Below, piece by piece: positions 1-12,982 of a stretch of 64,000 nucleotides of DNA. The notes beneath the pieces are model-generated. The model made no database searches. It had not been told where the DNA came from and worked only from the letters and a program-made list of their open reading frames with translations. Position 1 is the stretch's first letter. Each line of letters starts with the position of its first letter. This DNA comes from Blastomyces gilchristii SLH14081. Its lineage: Eukaryota > Ascomycota > Eurotiomycetes > Onygenales > Ajellomycetaceae. The stretch lies in assembly GCF_000003855.2 (NCBI RefSeq), contig NW_003101682.1:5411690-5475689 (forward strand). Reading direction: 5' to 3'. The position numbers and the translations under genes are program-made.

Positions 1-2159
1 TGAGCTGTAGGAGCACTGCTTTCATTATCACATCTTCTCCTGCTTCTCTTGCAGCTGCGGTGGTAGTTGCTGTGCCTTGCAGTGAGGTGTCATCTCTTCT
101 ACTAGCTGATGTGTCTGTGTCCAGTCTGTTCCCTGCTTCTTCTGTCACTGTTGCAATGCTGCCCCCTCTCTTAGTCAATACAGTGATGTATGACTCTATG
201 TGATCATTTGAAGAGGAATCTGAGAAGAGCTTGATTTCAGGAACAGTGACTCTGAGAAGCTTAATCTGTAGTTTCTCTTCTATGATACATCTGAGCTCTG
301 CTCAGAATGCTGCTGAGTTGAGTCTGCAGAATTCTGTGATTTCTTTATCTTCTCTCTGTGAGAAGGCTTCAGTGCAGTCTCTGACTAGTACTACTACTTG
401 TCTACACTGTATTAAGCAGCTGAAGAAGAAGGGGATTTTATATTTCTATCTCTTCTCTCACTTCTGTTATTTCTGTTATATCTGTAACAATAACTTCTGT
501 CTCTCTGTAAGTATTATCTCACAGAAAGATATTGTGTTAACTCTGATAAAAAGTCTAGATACTCAAGCAGTACAGAGTGAGAGTCTCAGAGCTTCAAGTA
601 TTGATGAATTTTATCAAGACTGAGAAGATCTCTCTTACTTATCTGTAAAAGAAGATGAAAGTGTGAGTCTTCAAGATAAAAAAACATCTCAGAATAACTG
701 ATTTCAAGAAGAGATCAGCTGACATCACTGTTAAAAGTACTGTGAAGATTAATCACTGATTAAAGAGAATCTTACTTTAATTAAAATAGATGACTGAGAT
801 ACTTTATAAGTTAATAAGTTGATATTTTTATATATTTCTTATACTCTTTTATAGTGCTGCAGTGCTAACTTCTCAGCAGACAAAGATATCAGTATCAGAG
901 ACTTTAATAATGAAGAATGAGTTTGATAAGAGTATAATTGTTAATAAGTAGACTCTGATTTCTCTTTTTACTTTTTCAGTGAGCTGCAGCTCTATTAGAA
1001 TAGCAGCAGTCTGTAGATTGATAATATTAATCTTTTTATTAATTTTCAATATCTCTTTTCTCTAATCACTTCAGGAATTTTACACTTATATAGTCTTATT
1101 AAACTTCTAAAAAATCCTTTAAGAGAAAATAGAAGAAGAGTGCTACAGAGTCTATAAGACACTAGCTTATCACTGCAAGATTAACTCTAAAAAACTCTTT
1201 AAGAAAAATAAGAAATCTTAAGCAGTATTTCTTATTCAATGTCTCTGATATGTAATAGAGTAGTCTCTACTAGTTATCTCATAGCTTGCAATCTCTTTCT
1301 CAGCATTTTTCAAATACTCAAGTGATTCTTATAAATTCTCTGATAATGAATAATCTTCTTATTTAATAAGATATTAAAGCTTGCTGTAATGTATTCACTT
1401 ATTCAATATTTTCTTCATAAGATATTCAGTATCATTCTTGATCTTGATATTATCTGACTGAGACAGCTCTGTCTCAGAGTGTTGTTTATAGAACTTTAAA
1501 TAAGAAATGTGAAAAATAGAATGAATTGATTTCAATTCTGTGAATAATTTTAACTTATATATCTGCTTACTTATTACTCTTATTACTGAGAAAGATTCTA
1601 GTCATCACTCACTGAGCTTTTTACACAGTCTTATTATCTTAATATTCTTTGCTAAAAGTAGTACTTGATTCTCTATTAAGAACTTCATTGAAAGATATTT
1701 TTAATTATAGTATTTCATCTATCACTTCTGAGCATAGTGAATGCTTTTCACTGTCTTCTTATAAATTTTATTTAAAAGTTTCAATCTCACTTTTACTTCT
1801 GATACTAAGAGATACTCTGTTCTCTATATCTGTCTGACATTCTGACTGTCTATTCTCTTCTTTGAAATGTCATCTGTGACATCACTGAGTAATGAAGAAT
1901 TATATTTATAATAAGCATAGAAAGAAGATATCTTTAAGATTGTATTCTTTACATTATTATATATGAATTCAGCACTTAGAAGATGTTTGAGTTAATCATT
2001 CTAATAATATAAATAGAACACTTGAAGATGCTGTTCTAGTGTCTGATTCTGATGTTAAGTTTAGCCATCTATCTGCAGATGAAATGCAGTACTGAGAAGA
2101 TGTCTTATTATAAGATAATAGCAAAAAGCTGATCAGTATTTGCTGATAAAGAGGAATTC

Positions 2160-4330
2160 TCAATCTATTATCAACAATTTTAAAGCACTGTGATCATGAA
2201 TGATGATATTTAAAAACAGGTTAGTCAATTCAGAGGCTTTAATCTTTTTATAAGTAGAAATATATCTGATCATCTTTATAAAGTAGTTAATAATAATTAA
2301 AATTGAGTTATATTTTTTAACTCTTGTCAACTTCAGCAGATCAACTATGAAATTCATCAATAGATTCTATTATGAGCTCTTTGAAATAGACAGTGATATT
2401 AACTCACTGTATTACTTATACTGCAGAATCTTTATTCTTTAACAGATATCATAAGTCTTAATATACTCTTTGACATCTGCTCAGAGCTTGTTTCAAATGT
2501 ATTTATATTTTAGAAGCTTCTCAGTCTTCTCTAATCTGAAGTGTCTCATATAGAGATTATTATGATGAATTCTCAATAACTTCTGACACATCACTCTGCT
2601 ATGAGAGATGAAGACTGAATCATTTAACAGTAGAAGTTCATATTCTTCTAGTTATCAGTGACTTGATTTCTTAGCAGTATCATCTCACTCAGAATCTGTC
2701 TCTTTCAAGTTTAAACTAAATTCTTTCTTCTTCAACTTCTGAATTCAAGCTGCAGTAGAGGCATCTTTCTTCTATAACTTATTAATGAATTTCAAAAGTG
2801 CTTAGATTGAAAGATTGTAAACTGTTTTATTCTTTACTAATTCAATAATTGTAAGATATAATATAAGAAGCTCATGATCTTCAGTGTCAGTTCTCTGTAA
2901 GAACTCAGATTTTCTTTCATCTTCTATACTGAGTTACACAGCTGTCTTATCAGTGCTGTTTCTGAGCTTCAGAGAATCTCAACTCTCTGCAGTCAGCTTC
3001 TTCTGCAGTGATGACAGAGATTCTTTTATAGAATTCTTCTCTGTATCAATGATATTGTAATTAAGCTGTCTAGACAGTGTATCAGTGAGATTAAGCTGAT
3101 CTGAATAATATTGAATATAGAAATCATACTCTGAAAGCAGCTTTACTCACCTGGCTTGATGTTCTATCAAGCTCTTTATTATTAAGAAGTAATACAGATT
3201 TATATGATCAGTGAGAACTTACACTGAGTACTTACTACTCTGAAGATAATGTTGTCAGATCTTAAAGAATTCAACAATTACTAACATCTTCTGATCATGA
3301 GTATTATACCTTCTCTGTATAAGTAATAACTTCTTGAAGAAGAAGATCACTGATCTTTATTCACAGTATCTTATAAACTCTGTGAAAAAGTCTTCTCTCA
3401 CAGACAATTCATTATCTATTTCTTCAGAGATAATTATTCTCTGATTCTTTTATCATTGAAAGGTCTTCAGTGTCAACTGTGAAAAGATTTCACAGATCTC
3501 ATTTCTGAATGTATCAGTCTCACACTGACTGAGTAAGTCAGAATTAAAGTGATTTAGCATTATAATATCTGTGAAAGCTTATTTCAATTCTGCAAACATC
3601 TACACAGTGTCTTGAGTGAGGATAAACAGTCTCATTTTTCTGTCTTTCACACTTCTCTTTAACAGATCTGTGAGAGAGACAGTAATCTGTGAATATGCAT
3701 AGATGAATCATCTGTAGAAATTCATAAATTCTAGAAGTATCTGCATCTTGCAGTACATTCACAGTGTCAGCCAGTTCTCAATAGTGAAGACTCAGTTCCT
3801 GTTCATTGAAATGCCATTCATCTTAATAATATAATCTAAGAAATCAATCTTCTGCATGTAGAATGAGTATTTTTCAGTGTTTGTATAGAGTTAATACTGT
3901 CTCAAGCAACTCAACACTTCTCAAATATGAGTATCATGTTCTTTCTTCATTTTTAAGAAGATTAGAATGTTGTTCAAGTATACTATGCAGAAGATGTTAA
4001 CAAGGCCCTGCAGTGTCTTATTTATATAGGCCTGAAAGATGACTGAAGCATTACAAAGATTAAAAGATAAAACAAGATATTTAAAATTACTGTACTTGAT
4101 ATGAAAAGCTGTTTTTCAAACATCATCTTCATTAACTCTGATTCTATGATAGATATTCTGTATATCAATCTTTGAGAACATCTTTGCTTTAGATAATTGA
4201 TCAATCATCTTGTCAATTAATAGTAATGAATAGTGATTCTTAATCATCATCTTATTGAGATCTCTGTAGTCTATGCATAGACATAGTCTATCATTCTTCT
4301 TAGATATAAAGAGTATAGACATCTCTGTTG
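2160..4330 (-). pseudogene. Gypsy1 pol: reverse transcriptase, RNase H, integrase remnants
   Basis: Minus-strand 4322-4116 reads LCLCIDYRDLNKMMIKNHYS, then LLIDKMIDQLSKAKMFSKID and a YHRIRV-like end. This is the conserved reverse-transcriptase block of Ty3/gypsy elements (cf. LCVDYRGLNK and AKIFTKLDL). At 3762-3544 a thumb/RNase-H region resembles the FLGxANFYRRFI block. At 2360-2160 the integrase core reads SILIIINYFIKMIRYISTYK, matching the family's ILVVVDRLTKMAHFIPT. Stops and frame breaks separate the blocks, so this is a dead copy. Sequence between 1 and 2160 is presumably the rest of integrase and pol, but I recognise no motif there. Confidence 0.85.
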
Positions 4331-5129
4331 AACTCTTTGATAAATGTATTCAGTTCTTTGATTGTACTTCTTCAAGATATTTGCATAGAACATTCAATTC
4401 CTTTACAGACAAGTTATAAAGAAGTCTGTACAGCATCATTACATCATCTTTAAGATGAATCTTATATTATATCTTGATGTCAGGAAACTTCACTACTTCT
4501 CTCTCTGAAAAGACATTCTTAAAATCTGTAAAGAGACATCATATATATCTGTCTTCAATGATAGATACTGCTGCTAATCTTGCAGTGAGAGTGATAACTT
4601 CTTCATCTATTCTTAAGTCTCAGTCATCTGCTACACAGTATATTGACTCAATCTTTTTCTCAAGATTCTTTCAATGAAACTCTTCAGATTTCTCTATCAC
4701 TGTCTCTTCATCAGTGAGACAGTATCATCATATCTGAGTAACTCAGTCAATGAGAGAATTGTTTTCTCTTAATTATAAAAGATCTAGAATGATGTTCTCA
4801 TCTATAATATTAACTGTATAAAGAAGCAGACTGCTTTTCTTGAAGATTTCTTCTGAGTCTGTGATCACACACTGCACTTGAATTATACTAAATCAGTGAT
4901 ATTTTATTTTATCAGTAAATTTCATATAATCTGATAAGTCTATCTTCTTTCAATTCTTTATTAAAGAAAAGAAATAGAATATGAAGTTAGTATCTGCTCT
5001 GAAGTTAAGTAGACATCTTATTAATATCTTTCTATTCAGAGTATGCATTATAATTATAACATAGACTCAGAGATATGAGAATTATCAATTCTTTATTTCT
5101 TTCTCTTCTTTATCTTTCACAGATATGTT

Positions 5130-6113
5130 TATCAGAAGAGAAGTTAACTTTGAGAAGATATCTTCTCAGTTTCTTCTCTTCTTCAGCTTCTTATAATTAC
5201 TGATATAGTGATCATCAGCTCTGCAGTTGAAACAGAGATCTTTATTAAATCTTTTTTAATATTTCTTCACAGTGAGTGAAGAATCAGAATACTTGAAATT
5301 CTTCTTTACTTTCTCTACTCTGAAGTTATTACAGCACTGTTTAAATCTCATTGTGAGTTGCTTAGAAGAGATTTTATTAACCTTTTTCTCAGAGAATTGA
5401 TTATTCAAATAGATTCAGAAAGCCAGATTGATAAGCTCAGTGTAATTAATTAATGAACTCTGATACTGTGATATTATTATTCACATCTTGTAAGTCAGCT
5501 TTATAAGATAAAGCTGTGTTTTTAATTGATTCAAATCATCAGTTAATTTCTCTCAATATTCTTCAAATCTTATATTGAAATCAGAAGAATTCTCATCATT
5601 TTATTAATATAATGTATTGAATCACTGCACTGTTATAAAGCTGCAGTTATGATGATCTTCAATTTAATTCAGTAGAAAGTTCTTGAATTCTTCTCAAGTT
5701 ATAATAGTATTAATACACTCAAGCTTTCTCTTCTTAATAGCTCAAGTAGTTGCAGAGATGTCTTCAAGAAGGTTGACAGCATAGATTACTTATATCTCAT
5801 GAGTATTATACTGACTCAGATTAAGGTGGAATTTTCATTCAAGAGTACAGATAAAGCTGTGAAATTCAGACAAGATATTTCTCTTATATCTTGAAGAATC
5901 TTCAATCTTAATCTCTCTATCTTTATAATAGATGTAGGTGTGTAGAGGCTGCAGCAGTGACAGAGTGATTGAAGAGCTTATATCAAAATATGCAGCAGGT
6001 TCAGAAATCTCAGATTTCTGCTGAAGTAGAGATGTACACACTCTATAGAATGATGTAGTATTTTCCTCAGAGAGTGGAATCAGATCAGTCTCAGTGCAGA
6101 TGTATGAGGTCAT
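5130..6113 (-). pseudogene. Gypsy1 gag-like region
   Basis: A 92-codon open stretch (6113-5835, starting MTSYICTETDLIPLSEEN) lies just inside the presumed 5' LTR where gag is expected. Near 5240-5196 on the minus strand a degenerate zinc knuckle reads CFNCRADDHYIS, that is C-X2-C-X4-H with the last cysteine lost. Gag packages element RNA into particles, and the knuckle binds RNA. Stops interrupt the frame, so no full product is possible. The capsid part has no clear motif; the call rests on the knuckle and the order relative to reverse transcriptase. Confidence 0.6.
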
Positions 6114-6589
6114 ATCAGTCTGTTAGAGCTTGACTGATTCAAATATATAATCAGGTCAAGCAATTTGAATTGTAATATGACAGAACTGAAGCAGTGACTA
6201 GTTAGTGACATCATATAGAAGTAGTTATTTAAGAAGCTGTATAAGTGGGCTGGACTATCTTGCTTAAATAGTGAGCTTGTAGACTACAGGGTTATTGCAA
6301 GAATATCACAGATATGGTACTTAATATACTAAGAAGATTGTATGAGGCATGCAGTAACTCTTGTATATATTTCAGTAGAAGAAAAGAAATGAATTACTGA
6401 CTTCTTTGATGAGGAGCCAGCATCTAGCTATTCTATATAGATAATGGGTGAATACTCTTCTTCTATTTCATGAGTGAGAATAGTCAGAGTGATACCTCAG
6501 CGGCGCCTCATTGTCAAGAAAGAGTAATCTGCTGACCTTGTATAGAAGTGAGGTTCTCTTATTCATCAATTGAATCTTCCTATGATATA

Positions 6590-6706
6590 TCTGAATGATG
6601 TCATAGGGTGGTTGGAAACCAGTTCAGATGGAATGGAATCATCCGCATGGAAGCGATGGGCCGTGTGGAACCGCAGCAGGGCCTTGGCGCGGCCGGGAGC
6701 GTGACA
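6590..6706 (-). repeat. Unmutated tip of the Gypsy1 5' LTR
   Basis: This GC-rich stretch inside AT-rich surroundings keeps many CpG and CpC steps (for example GGCGCGGCCGGGAGCGTGACA read in pieces at 6686-6706). It ends in TGACA, the complement of a TGTCA LTR start, exactly where copia A sequence resumes. It is the terminus of the Gypsy1 LTR and has escaped the mutation seen on both sides. Confidence 0.6.
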
Positions 6707-7071
6707 ACTGTTAAATAATATCTGCTATATCTTGAAGTTAGAAGTGAATCTCATGAGTATGAATAAGCTTATATATCAGAGTTATATCTATAAGCAGTTG
6801 ATATATAAGAATAATTATACTATATTGATTATGTCTTCTGACTGTATATTCTCATTTACAGTAAGATTAAATGAGAATAATATCTATGAGATGAAAAGAC
6901 TGATTACATACAGAGACTTGATTCAGTTTGTTATACTTAATAATGATTTTAAACCTGTAAACATATTATAAGTAAAAGATGACACAATATTAACACTATC
7001 TGATAGAAATGATACAAAGATTATAGAACTTACAATGATGTAATAACATTAAAAGCTAGAACATCTGAATC
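6707..7071 (+). pseudogene. Copia A pol fragment: GAG-pre-integrase region
   Basis: The open stretch 6732-6971 reads LMSMNKLIYQSYIYKQ followed later by NNIYEMKR. This is the layout of the copia pre-integrase domain (typically NLLSLNKL...GY...F, then NLYEL). The domain precedes the integrase zinc finger in copia polyproteins. The homologous block in copia B lies around 36240-35880 on the minus strand. The frame breaks before the MITE at 7072. Confidence 0.7.
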
Positions 7072-7584
7072 TAGACTGACTGTGTGACCGTGTCTGAGAT
7101 CAGAATCAGATTTTTTAATAGTCTCATTATCAATTCAACTGATCTCATTACACAGTTTTAACATTAGAGAGTAGTCTTATACTGTTTCAGTGAGACTTAC
7201 TGTCTACTCTTTAAGTCTTATCACATTTTTCAAATAGAATCATGATTTTCACTTCTCAATTTAAATTATTTTTATTGCTTTAAATGACTTTAAATCTCAC
7301 TTAAGTGTTATCAAAAAGTGTTACTTTTTAAAAAATTAAAAATAGTCTAAAAAAACCTTAAAATGTCTAAAAATAGTAACTTTATGTCAAGAATGAAACT
7401 AAATAAGATTAAATGAAATCACTTTCTCATTTTTTTCAAGTCATGATTTCATTTTAAGATCTGATATATAGTCACTTTGCATGTTTTTTTAATGACTAGT
7501 CCCAGCGGGATTCACATCAAGAAATGTATGAGATCAGATTAAATGAAATCAAATGTGAAATTCATGATTTTAGCGGCCAGTCTA
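7072..7584 (-). mobile_element. hAT-type MITE, copy 1
   Basis: This is a ~513-bp element bounded by TAGACTGACTG and CAGTCTA (imperfect terminal inverted repeats TAGACTG...). It is flanked by the 8-bp duplication TCTGAATC (7064-7071) / TCTGACTC (7585-7592), with one mismatch. The 8-bp duplication and TAG-starting ends indicate the hAT superfamily. There is no coding capacity. It is inserted in copia A and is mutated throughout relative to copies 4 and 5. Confidence 0.88.
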
Positions 7585-7899
7585 TCTGACTCTCACAGAT
7601 GTTGTAAAAATGACAGCAGATTTACATCTAGAAATAAGAATTATTAATTAACAAGCTTTACTGTTCTGTAAAGTCTGTATTCAGATAAAAATGACACATT
7701 CAATCTTTATATCTATGACATAAGCTATTAAGTCAGTAATGTGATTCTTCATTGATCTGACAGAGAATGGAAAAACACTTTTCAACAGAAATGACACTCT
7801 CACTAGAAGAGATGCAAGCTACTAATTAAGTATAACAGATAATACAATCTATTATAGATGAGTAATTCTTATAATGAGAAAGAAAGAATCTACTCTAAG

Positions 7900-8404
7900 T
7901 AGACTGACCGTGTGACTGTGTCTGAGATCAGAATCAGAATATTTGATAATCTTATTATCAATTCAACTGATCTTATTACACTGTTTTAACATTAGATAGT
8001 AGTCTCATACTGTCTCAGTGAGACTTACTGTCTACTCTTATCACATTTTTCAAATGAGATCATGATTTCCACTTCTCAATTTAAATTATTTTCATTGCTT
8101 TAAATGACTTTAAATCTCATTTGAGTGTTATCAAAAAGCGTTACTTTTTAAAAAATTAAAAATAGTCTAAAAAAACCTTAAAATGTCTAAAAATAGTAAC
8201 TTTATACTAAGAATGAGACTAAATAAGATCAAATGAGATCACTTTCTTATTTTTTCTAAGTCATGGTCTCATTTTGAGATCTGATATATAGTCACTTTGC
8301 ATGTTTTTTTAATAATTAGTCCCAGCAGAATTCACGCTAAGAAATGTATGAGACCGGATCAAATGAGACTAAATGTGAAATTCACGGTCCCGGCAGCCAG
8401 TCTA
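7900..8404 (-). mobile_element. hAT-type MITE, copy 2
   Basis: A 505-bp copy of the same MITE starts TAGACTGACCGTGTGACTG and ends GCCAGTCTA. Flanks are ACTCTAAG (7892-7899) and ACTGTAAG (8405-8412), an 8-bp target duplication with one mismatch. It lies in copia A only 315 bp from copy 1 and in the same orientation, but each has its own target duplication, so they are separate insertions. Confidence 0.88.
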
Positions 8405-8808
8405 ACTGTAAGATTAATAAACTTCATCACAGATATTGAGATAACTATATAATATTAAGTTAGAACTCTACACTGAGATGATGAAGAAGAGTTCAAAAGT
8501 TAAGAACTTAAGATCTACTGTCAGAGTAAAGAAATAGTATATAAAATAACTACATCTGACACATCACAATCAAATAACTCAGTAAAATATGTAAATCAAA
8601 TAGTTATAGAAAAGACACAAAGCCTACTATTTAATAGTGAATTAGAAAGAGAACTTTGAGATAAAGCAATGCAAGCTGTGATTATACTAATTAACACATT
8701 TCTAATATCAGTGAAGATATTTGAATTTAAGAAAGAAACATCATTTACATCTTTTAAAGCATGAACTGATATGCAATCTTCTGTTCATTGAATACAGAGA
8801 TGAGAATG

Positions 8809-9313
8809 TAGACTGACTATGTGACCGTGTCTGAGACCAGGATCAGAATTTTTGATAGTCTTATTATCAATTCGACTGATTCTATTACACAGTTTTAACA
8901 TTAGATAGTAGTTTCATACTGTCTCAGTAAGACTTACTGTCTACTCTTATCATATTTTTCAAATGAGATCATGATTTTCACTTCTCAATTTAAATTATTT
9001 TTATTGCTTTAAATGACTTTAAATCTCATTTGAGCATTATCAAAAGTGTTACTTTTTAAAAAATTAAAAATAGTCTAAAAAAAACCTTAAAATGTCTACA
9101 AATAGTAACTTTATGCTAAGAATGAGACTAAATAAGATTAAAGAAGATCACTTTCTCATTTTTTTCAAGTCATGATTTCATTTTGAGATTTGATATATAG
9201 TCACTTTGCATATTTTTTTAATGACTAGTCCCAGCGGGATTCATATCAAGAAATGTATGAGATCAGATTAAATGAGATTAAATGTGAAATTCATAATCCC
9301 GGCGGTCAGTCTG
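8809..9313 (-). mobile_element. hAT-type MITE, copy 3
   Basis: A 505-bp copy is flanked by a perfect 8-bp duplication TGAGAATG (8801-8808 and 9314-9321). Its last base is G instead of the expected A. It has the same orientation as copies 1 and 2 and is inserted in copia A. Confidence 0.9.
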
Positions 9314-9989
9314 TGAGAATGCAAGGTCTACAAGAAGAATTTGAAAGTGTTGAATAAGCTCACAGATAGAACTGACAGTAAGAAATGATAGCTGATTGAA
9401 TATCAAGAATTATATTAATATTGTGTGTGAGATTCTGTTGCACATTGTCTTGAGATTGCATGAGATGTCATATTTGATGACGCTCTTGACATGAGTGCAA
9501 ATACATCTGTAAATACAGTGAGAGAATTCAATGAATTGCCTAATGAATTGAATATTCTGAATGTCAGAGAGAGATGACAGCACTACTTACTATAATATCT
9601 AACAAAGAAAAAGTCAGATGTTTTAAAGATGATTATCAATGAAGACTTAGAGAATACAATTGATTCAATCTATCTTCTAAATAATAAGACATAGCTTGTC
9701 ATAGATGAAGAGTCTGAAGACTCTGTTAATGAGATTAATTCTGTTCTAAGTATTCTGACAGACTGATTAACTACACTGATAAAAGTCAAGAGAAGCACAG
9801 ACTGAGACTATTAACATGAGACAATGAAAAAGAAGATTAAGATATTTAAACAGAAGAAGATATATTTTGTTATTAAGAAGGCTCTGAAAATGAATATTCT
9901 TATAGATAAATGAGTATATAATTGAAAATTCAATAATAAGAGAGAAATCATCTATTTTAGAACTTGCTGAATAATTAGAGAGTTCTTAC
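9314..9989 (+). pseudogene. Copia A pol fragment between MITE copy 3 and the hAT element
   Basis: This AT-rich, stop-filled sequence continues copia A up to the hAT insertion point. No individual motif is readable. It is assigned to copia A by position, because copia sequence resumes directly after the second copy of the 8-bp duplication GTTCTTAC at 29201-29208. Confidence 0.55.
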
Positions 9990-10299
9990 TAGACTGGCCA
10001 GCGGGACCATGAATTTCACATTTGGTCCCATTTGGTCTGGTCTCATACATTTCTTGACGTGAGTCCCACCAGGATCAAGCCTCAAAAAAATCTGAAAATG
10101 AACCATTTCTGAGAGAAATGATGTGAAAAATGACCAGATTTAATTCATAAACAGTGAAATGAGAGTAATTTCTCAGAATAAACTGTGAAAGATAATCATT
10201 CTTTCAAAATCAGAATAAGACTGAGACTGAAGTTTAAAATCAGTCTCATTCAGTTCATTCAGTAATTGCTTATATAATCAGAATTTAGTAATAATTATT

Positions 10300-11420
10300 G
10301 ATAACACTTATGAAACAACTAAATACATTCTTGTGTAAGTTTATTCTTCACTTTCTCATGAAAACTACACTTCTCTGATATACTGTGATCAGAGGTATTA
10401 AACTGTCTGATAATTTCATATTTTATAATCATGAGTTTCTTGATTATTTCTTCTTATAATTGTTCTCAGTGATAGTGATAAATATCTTAACTTGAGTTAA
10501 ACTTTCACTTTATTCTCACCTCTATCAATGAAATTATTAGAATATCATATGTCATCAGTGCAATAGTTGAATATATAGTCTTAACAATTTTTCATAACTC
10601 TAGAATTGATTTAGTGTGTAAATTCATCAGATCATCTTGAAGATAATAGTTAAATTCAGTTTTATAAGTCTGTAGTTTTGCCTGATTTTCAGTTATAATC
10701 AATGTATACAAGTTCTGTTTCAAAGTTAGTATTATAGTTCTATATGATATGAAGTATTATCAAAGATTGTTACTTACTAGAGAATTGTATTTCACTATCA
10801 TCACATCTTAAACATCTGCTCATTCAAATCTCTGATAGTTGATATTGTAGTAGTCTCAGACTAATTTAACATACAAGTCTCATTTCTCCTCTGTTTAATC
10901 TTGAGAAGTGTAGATATTAACTCAATAGAAGAGATCTAGTAAAGCTGCTATAGTATAGTACTCTGCAAAAGATTGTTCAGTTTTACTGTAGTAATATACT
11001 AGTTTATTTCTTACAGCAATAATAGCCTGCACTATAGTATTATTTCAGACTGAATTTCTTTTTAAATGATTTAACTGCTTCTCAAGATGAGTAAATAAAC
11101 TGTTATACACTCATCAGACTGACTGCAGTATTGATGTATAAGTAATTGAGACTGTCTTCATTGTCTTATAAAACTGAAATAGTAAATCAATCACATATTT
11201 CAACTGAGTTCACTTTATATCAGAAAGTTTCAATATCTGAATCTTTTTCTAATCAGAGTATTGCACTCAATCATCAATCATCTGATACAATTGAAGAGTC
11301 TGAATAGTTATCTTATATATTGAACTTAACTGTGTTCTAATATTCTGTATTATATTCAGTGATGTGACTGATTTATTTATTTATTGAATATCATGAAATC
11401 ATTATTATTATTTGAAGAAG
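10300..11420 (-). pseudogene. hAT transposase remnant, copy I
   Basis: Reading the minus strand from about 11200 gives VIDLLFQFYKTMKTVS, two stops, VYNSLFTHLEKQLNH, then VQAIIAVRNKLVYYYSKT and YYTIAALLD. This succession matches the conserved middle and C-terminal part of hAT transposases: an L.xFYxxTKxxS block, YNxLFxHLE, a helix ending in KLxKYY, then Y.IAxxLDP. The protein would cut and rejoin the TAGACTG ends. The frame contains several TGA/TAG/TAA codons, consistent with mutation of CGA, CAG or TGG, so this copy is dead. Catalytic acidic residues were not located with confidence, and the N-terminal DNA-binding part was not identified. Confidence 0.75.
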
Positions 11421-12199
11421 ATACAAATCACATTAGCAATGTTTTAAATCTGTGATATTTAAATTATTAGTCAATCTATTTAAAATTAACAGTAGTATTA
11501 TCAAAAAGCATTATCAAAAAACAATATTAAAAAGTGTTGTCAAAAAACATTATCTTTTACAAAGTGAATGTAAAAGTTACTTGAGTAATCACTTTCATCT
11601 CATTCTCATCTCAAGATTCAGTTATCTCATTATTCTTCATCTCAATGTTAAGATTCTTTATCAGTGTTTGTATCACAAGTTAAATCACATGAGTAATACA
11701 GAAGATATGATCTTGTTTATTATTTTAGAAATACAAAGTCAATTTTTGCTTCAAGCTCTTCATCATAGTGTAGTTATTTGCAGTATTATCAGTTATAATT
11801 GTAAGAAGACTGAGACTAATATCTTAATAGTCATTTTTAATCACAGTTATTAATATCTCTGTCATATAATTCTCAGTATGACTACTGATCAATGATTCAA
11901 ATCCAATTAATATCTCTTAATAAGTTCAGTTCTCATCAATATAATAACATATAACTCTCATAAATGCAAGATTATTTATACTAGTTTATGTATTCACTGT
12001 GAGAGACACTCTTCAATGATTCTTCAACTCTGATTCTAGATATTGTATATTGACTTTGTAGTGTATCTCAAGGTTGAACTGAAGACAGAATCAATATGAA
12101 ATATAAAGATTTGAATTAAGCATTTGAAGAAGTGTTCAGAATTCAGGGTTTTCAATTGATTGAAGAGAAAGATTCAGAGATATATATATACAAAGTAAG

Positions 12200-12507
12200 T
12201 GTAAGAGGCCTACGCCGAATAGATCGGTATAATATTATAGGTCTTATATAACAAAGATAAAAATGTTAGAGAAGAAAAGAAAGAGAAAGTGTGAGTATCA
12301 GTGATTGAGGTGGATATTTATACGCGTATGTGATGGCATACACAGTGAAGCTTCGGGGCGGGAGAATATACACGCGTTCATAGCAGCTGAGAATCGGTGA
12401 TTGAGAATGACTGAGAATCGAAGTGTACACATTCATGAATGAAGTGATTGAGATCTGTGAAGTGTAACAGAATAGTCTATATAATTGATCAGGCACAGCT
12501 CATCACA
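12200..12507 (-). repeat. Gypsy2 copy I 3' LTR
   Basis: The LTR begins TGTAAGAGGCC and ends ATCACA on the + strand. In element orientation it starts TGTGA and ends in the complement of TGTAAGAGG. It still contains several CpG sites (for example in ACGCGT pieces at 12321 and 12371) and is less mutated than the interior. Adjoining it at 12508-12525 is the polypurine tract on the minus strand. Confidence 0.9.
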
Positions 12508-12707
12508 TTAGTCCCCTCTTTCAGAAGCAGTTCTCATCAGTCAAGAGCCACTGTTTCAGATAACACAGAACTCAGAGTTCAGATCAGTTGATCATAGCTG
12601 ATTCATTTCATAAGATATTGTCAGTCACGGTCACAGAGTCTCTTATCAAGAATATTCTCAATCTCTCACTTAAGCTCATTATCTTCTTCTATGATGCCTG
12701 GTGACTG

Positions 12708-12947
12708 TCAGTCAGAAGTCAGTTGAGAAGAGAACAGATCAGTGACAGTATAGCAGAGCAAGCTTGTATAAAATACATCATGAATCTCTGATGATGTGTC
12801 AAGACAGTAGTTGTGACTATCTAGAACTTCTATCACTTTATACTTGACATGGTGGTAATCTAGTGTATGAGATAAATGTGTGATTTGTATATTCTTAAGA
12901 TTCAATTATATTAGATCTTCTATCTTATATTGTTCAGCAAGGTCTTG
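12708..12947 (-). pseudogene. Gypsy2 copy I: C-terminal end of pol, after integrase
   Basis: Minus-strand 12905-12708 reads MNLKNIQITHLSHTLDYHH, then KVIEVLDSHNYCL and EIHDVFYTSLL. This matches the segment after the gypsy integrase core, in which families read NIRTxRPSKKLDxKxxGPF, then AYRLxLP and HPVFHVSLL. This block usually precedes the chromodomain or the end of pol. The same block occurs at 54041-53844 in copy II. The LINE inserted directly upstream of it. Confidence 0.8.
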
Positions 12948-12961
12948 ATGAACATTGATTT
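12948..12961. repeat. LINE target-site duplication, left copy
   Basis: The 14-bp ATGAACATTGATTT at 12948-12961 recurs at 20621-20634 on the far side of the LINE. The uninterrupted site in Gypsy2 copy II (about 54087-54100) reads GTGAACATTGATTTG. A long duplication of this kind fits target-primed reverse transcription. Confidence 0.9.
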
Positions 12962-12982
12962 ATTATTATTATTATTATTATT
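12962..12982 (-). repeat. (AAT)n tail of the LINE
   Basis: Seven ATT units on the + strand (AAT on the element strand) sit between the LINE 3' UTR and the target duplication. The SINE at 50966-52052 ends in the same kind of tail. Confidence 0.9.

Larger units (their letters stand above)
1..6706 (-). mobile_element. Gypsy1: Ty3/gypsy LTR retrotransposon, partial, mutated
   Basis: Gag, reverse transcriptase and integrase remnants lie in the order expected for a minus-strand Ty3/gypsy element. Its 5' LTR begins at 6706 with TGTCACGCTCCCGG (reading minus). To its right, sequence resumes that aligns with the inside of copia B, so Gypsy1 inserted into copia A; ACTGT at 6707-6711 is the candidate right copy of the 5-bp target duplication. 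The left end is outside the window. The interior is dense in stop codons and depleted of CpG, CpC and GpG, while the outermost ~110 bp of the LTR is unmutated. The inner edge of the 5' LTR (somewhere in 6115-6250) could not be fixed. Confidence 0.85.

Noticed and set aside
11452..11853. A 133-codon + strand frame, repeated at 61996-62397
   Set aside because: It lies antisense to the hAT transposase region. Conservation in both hAT copies reflects the transposon, and the second copy is cut by MITE copy 5. There is no domain.
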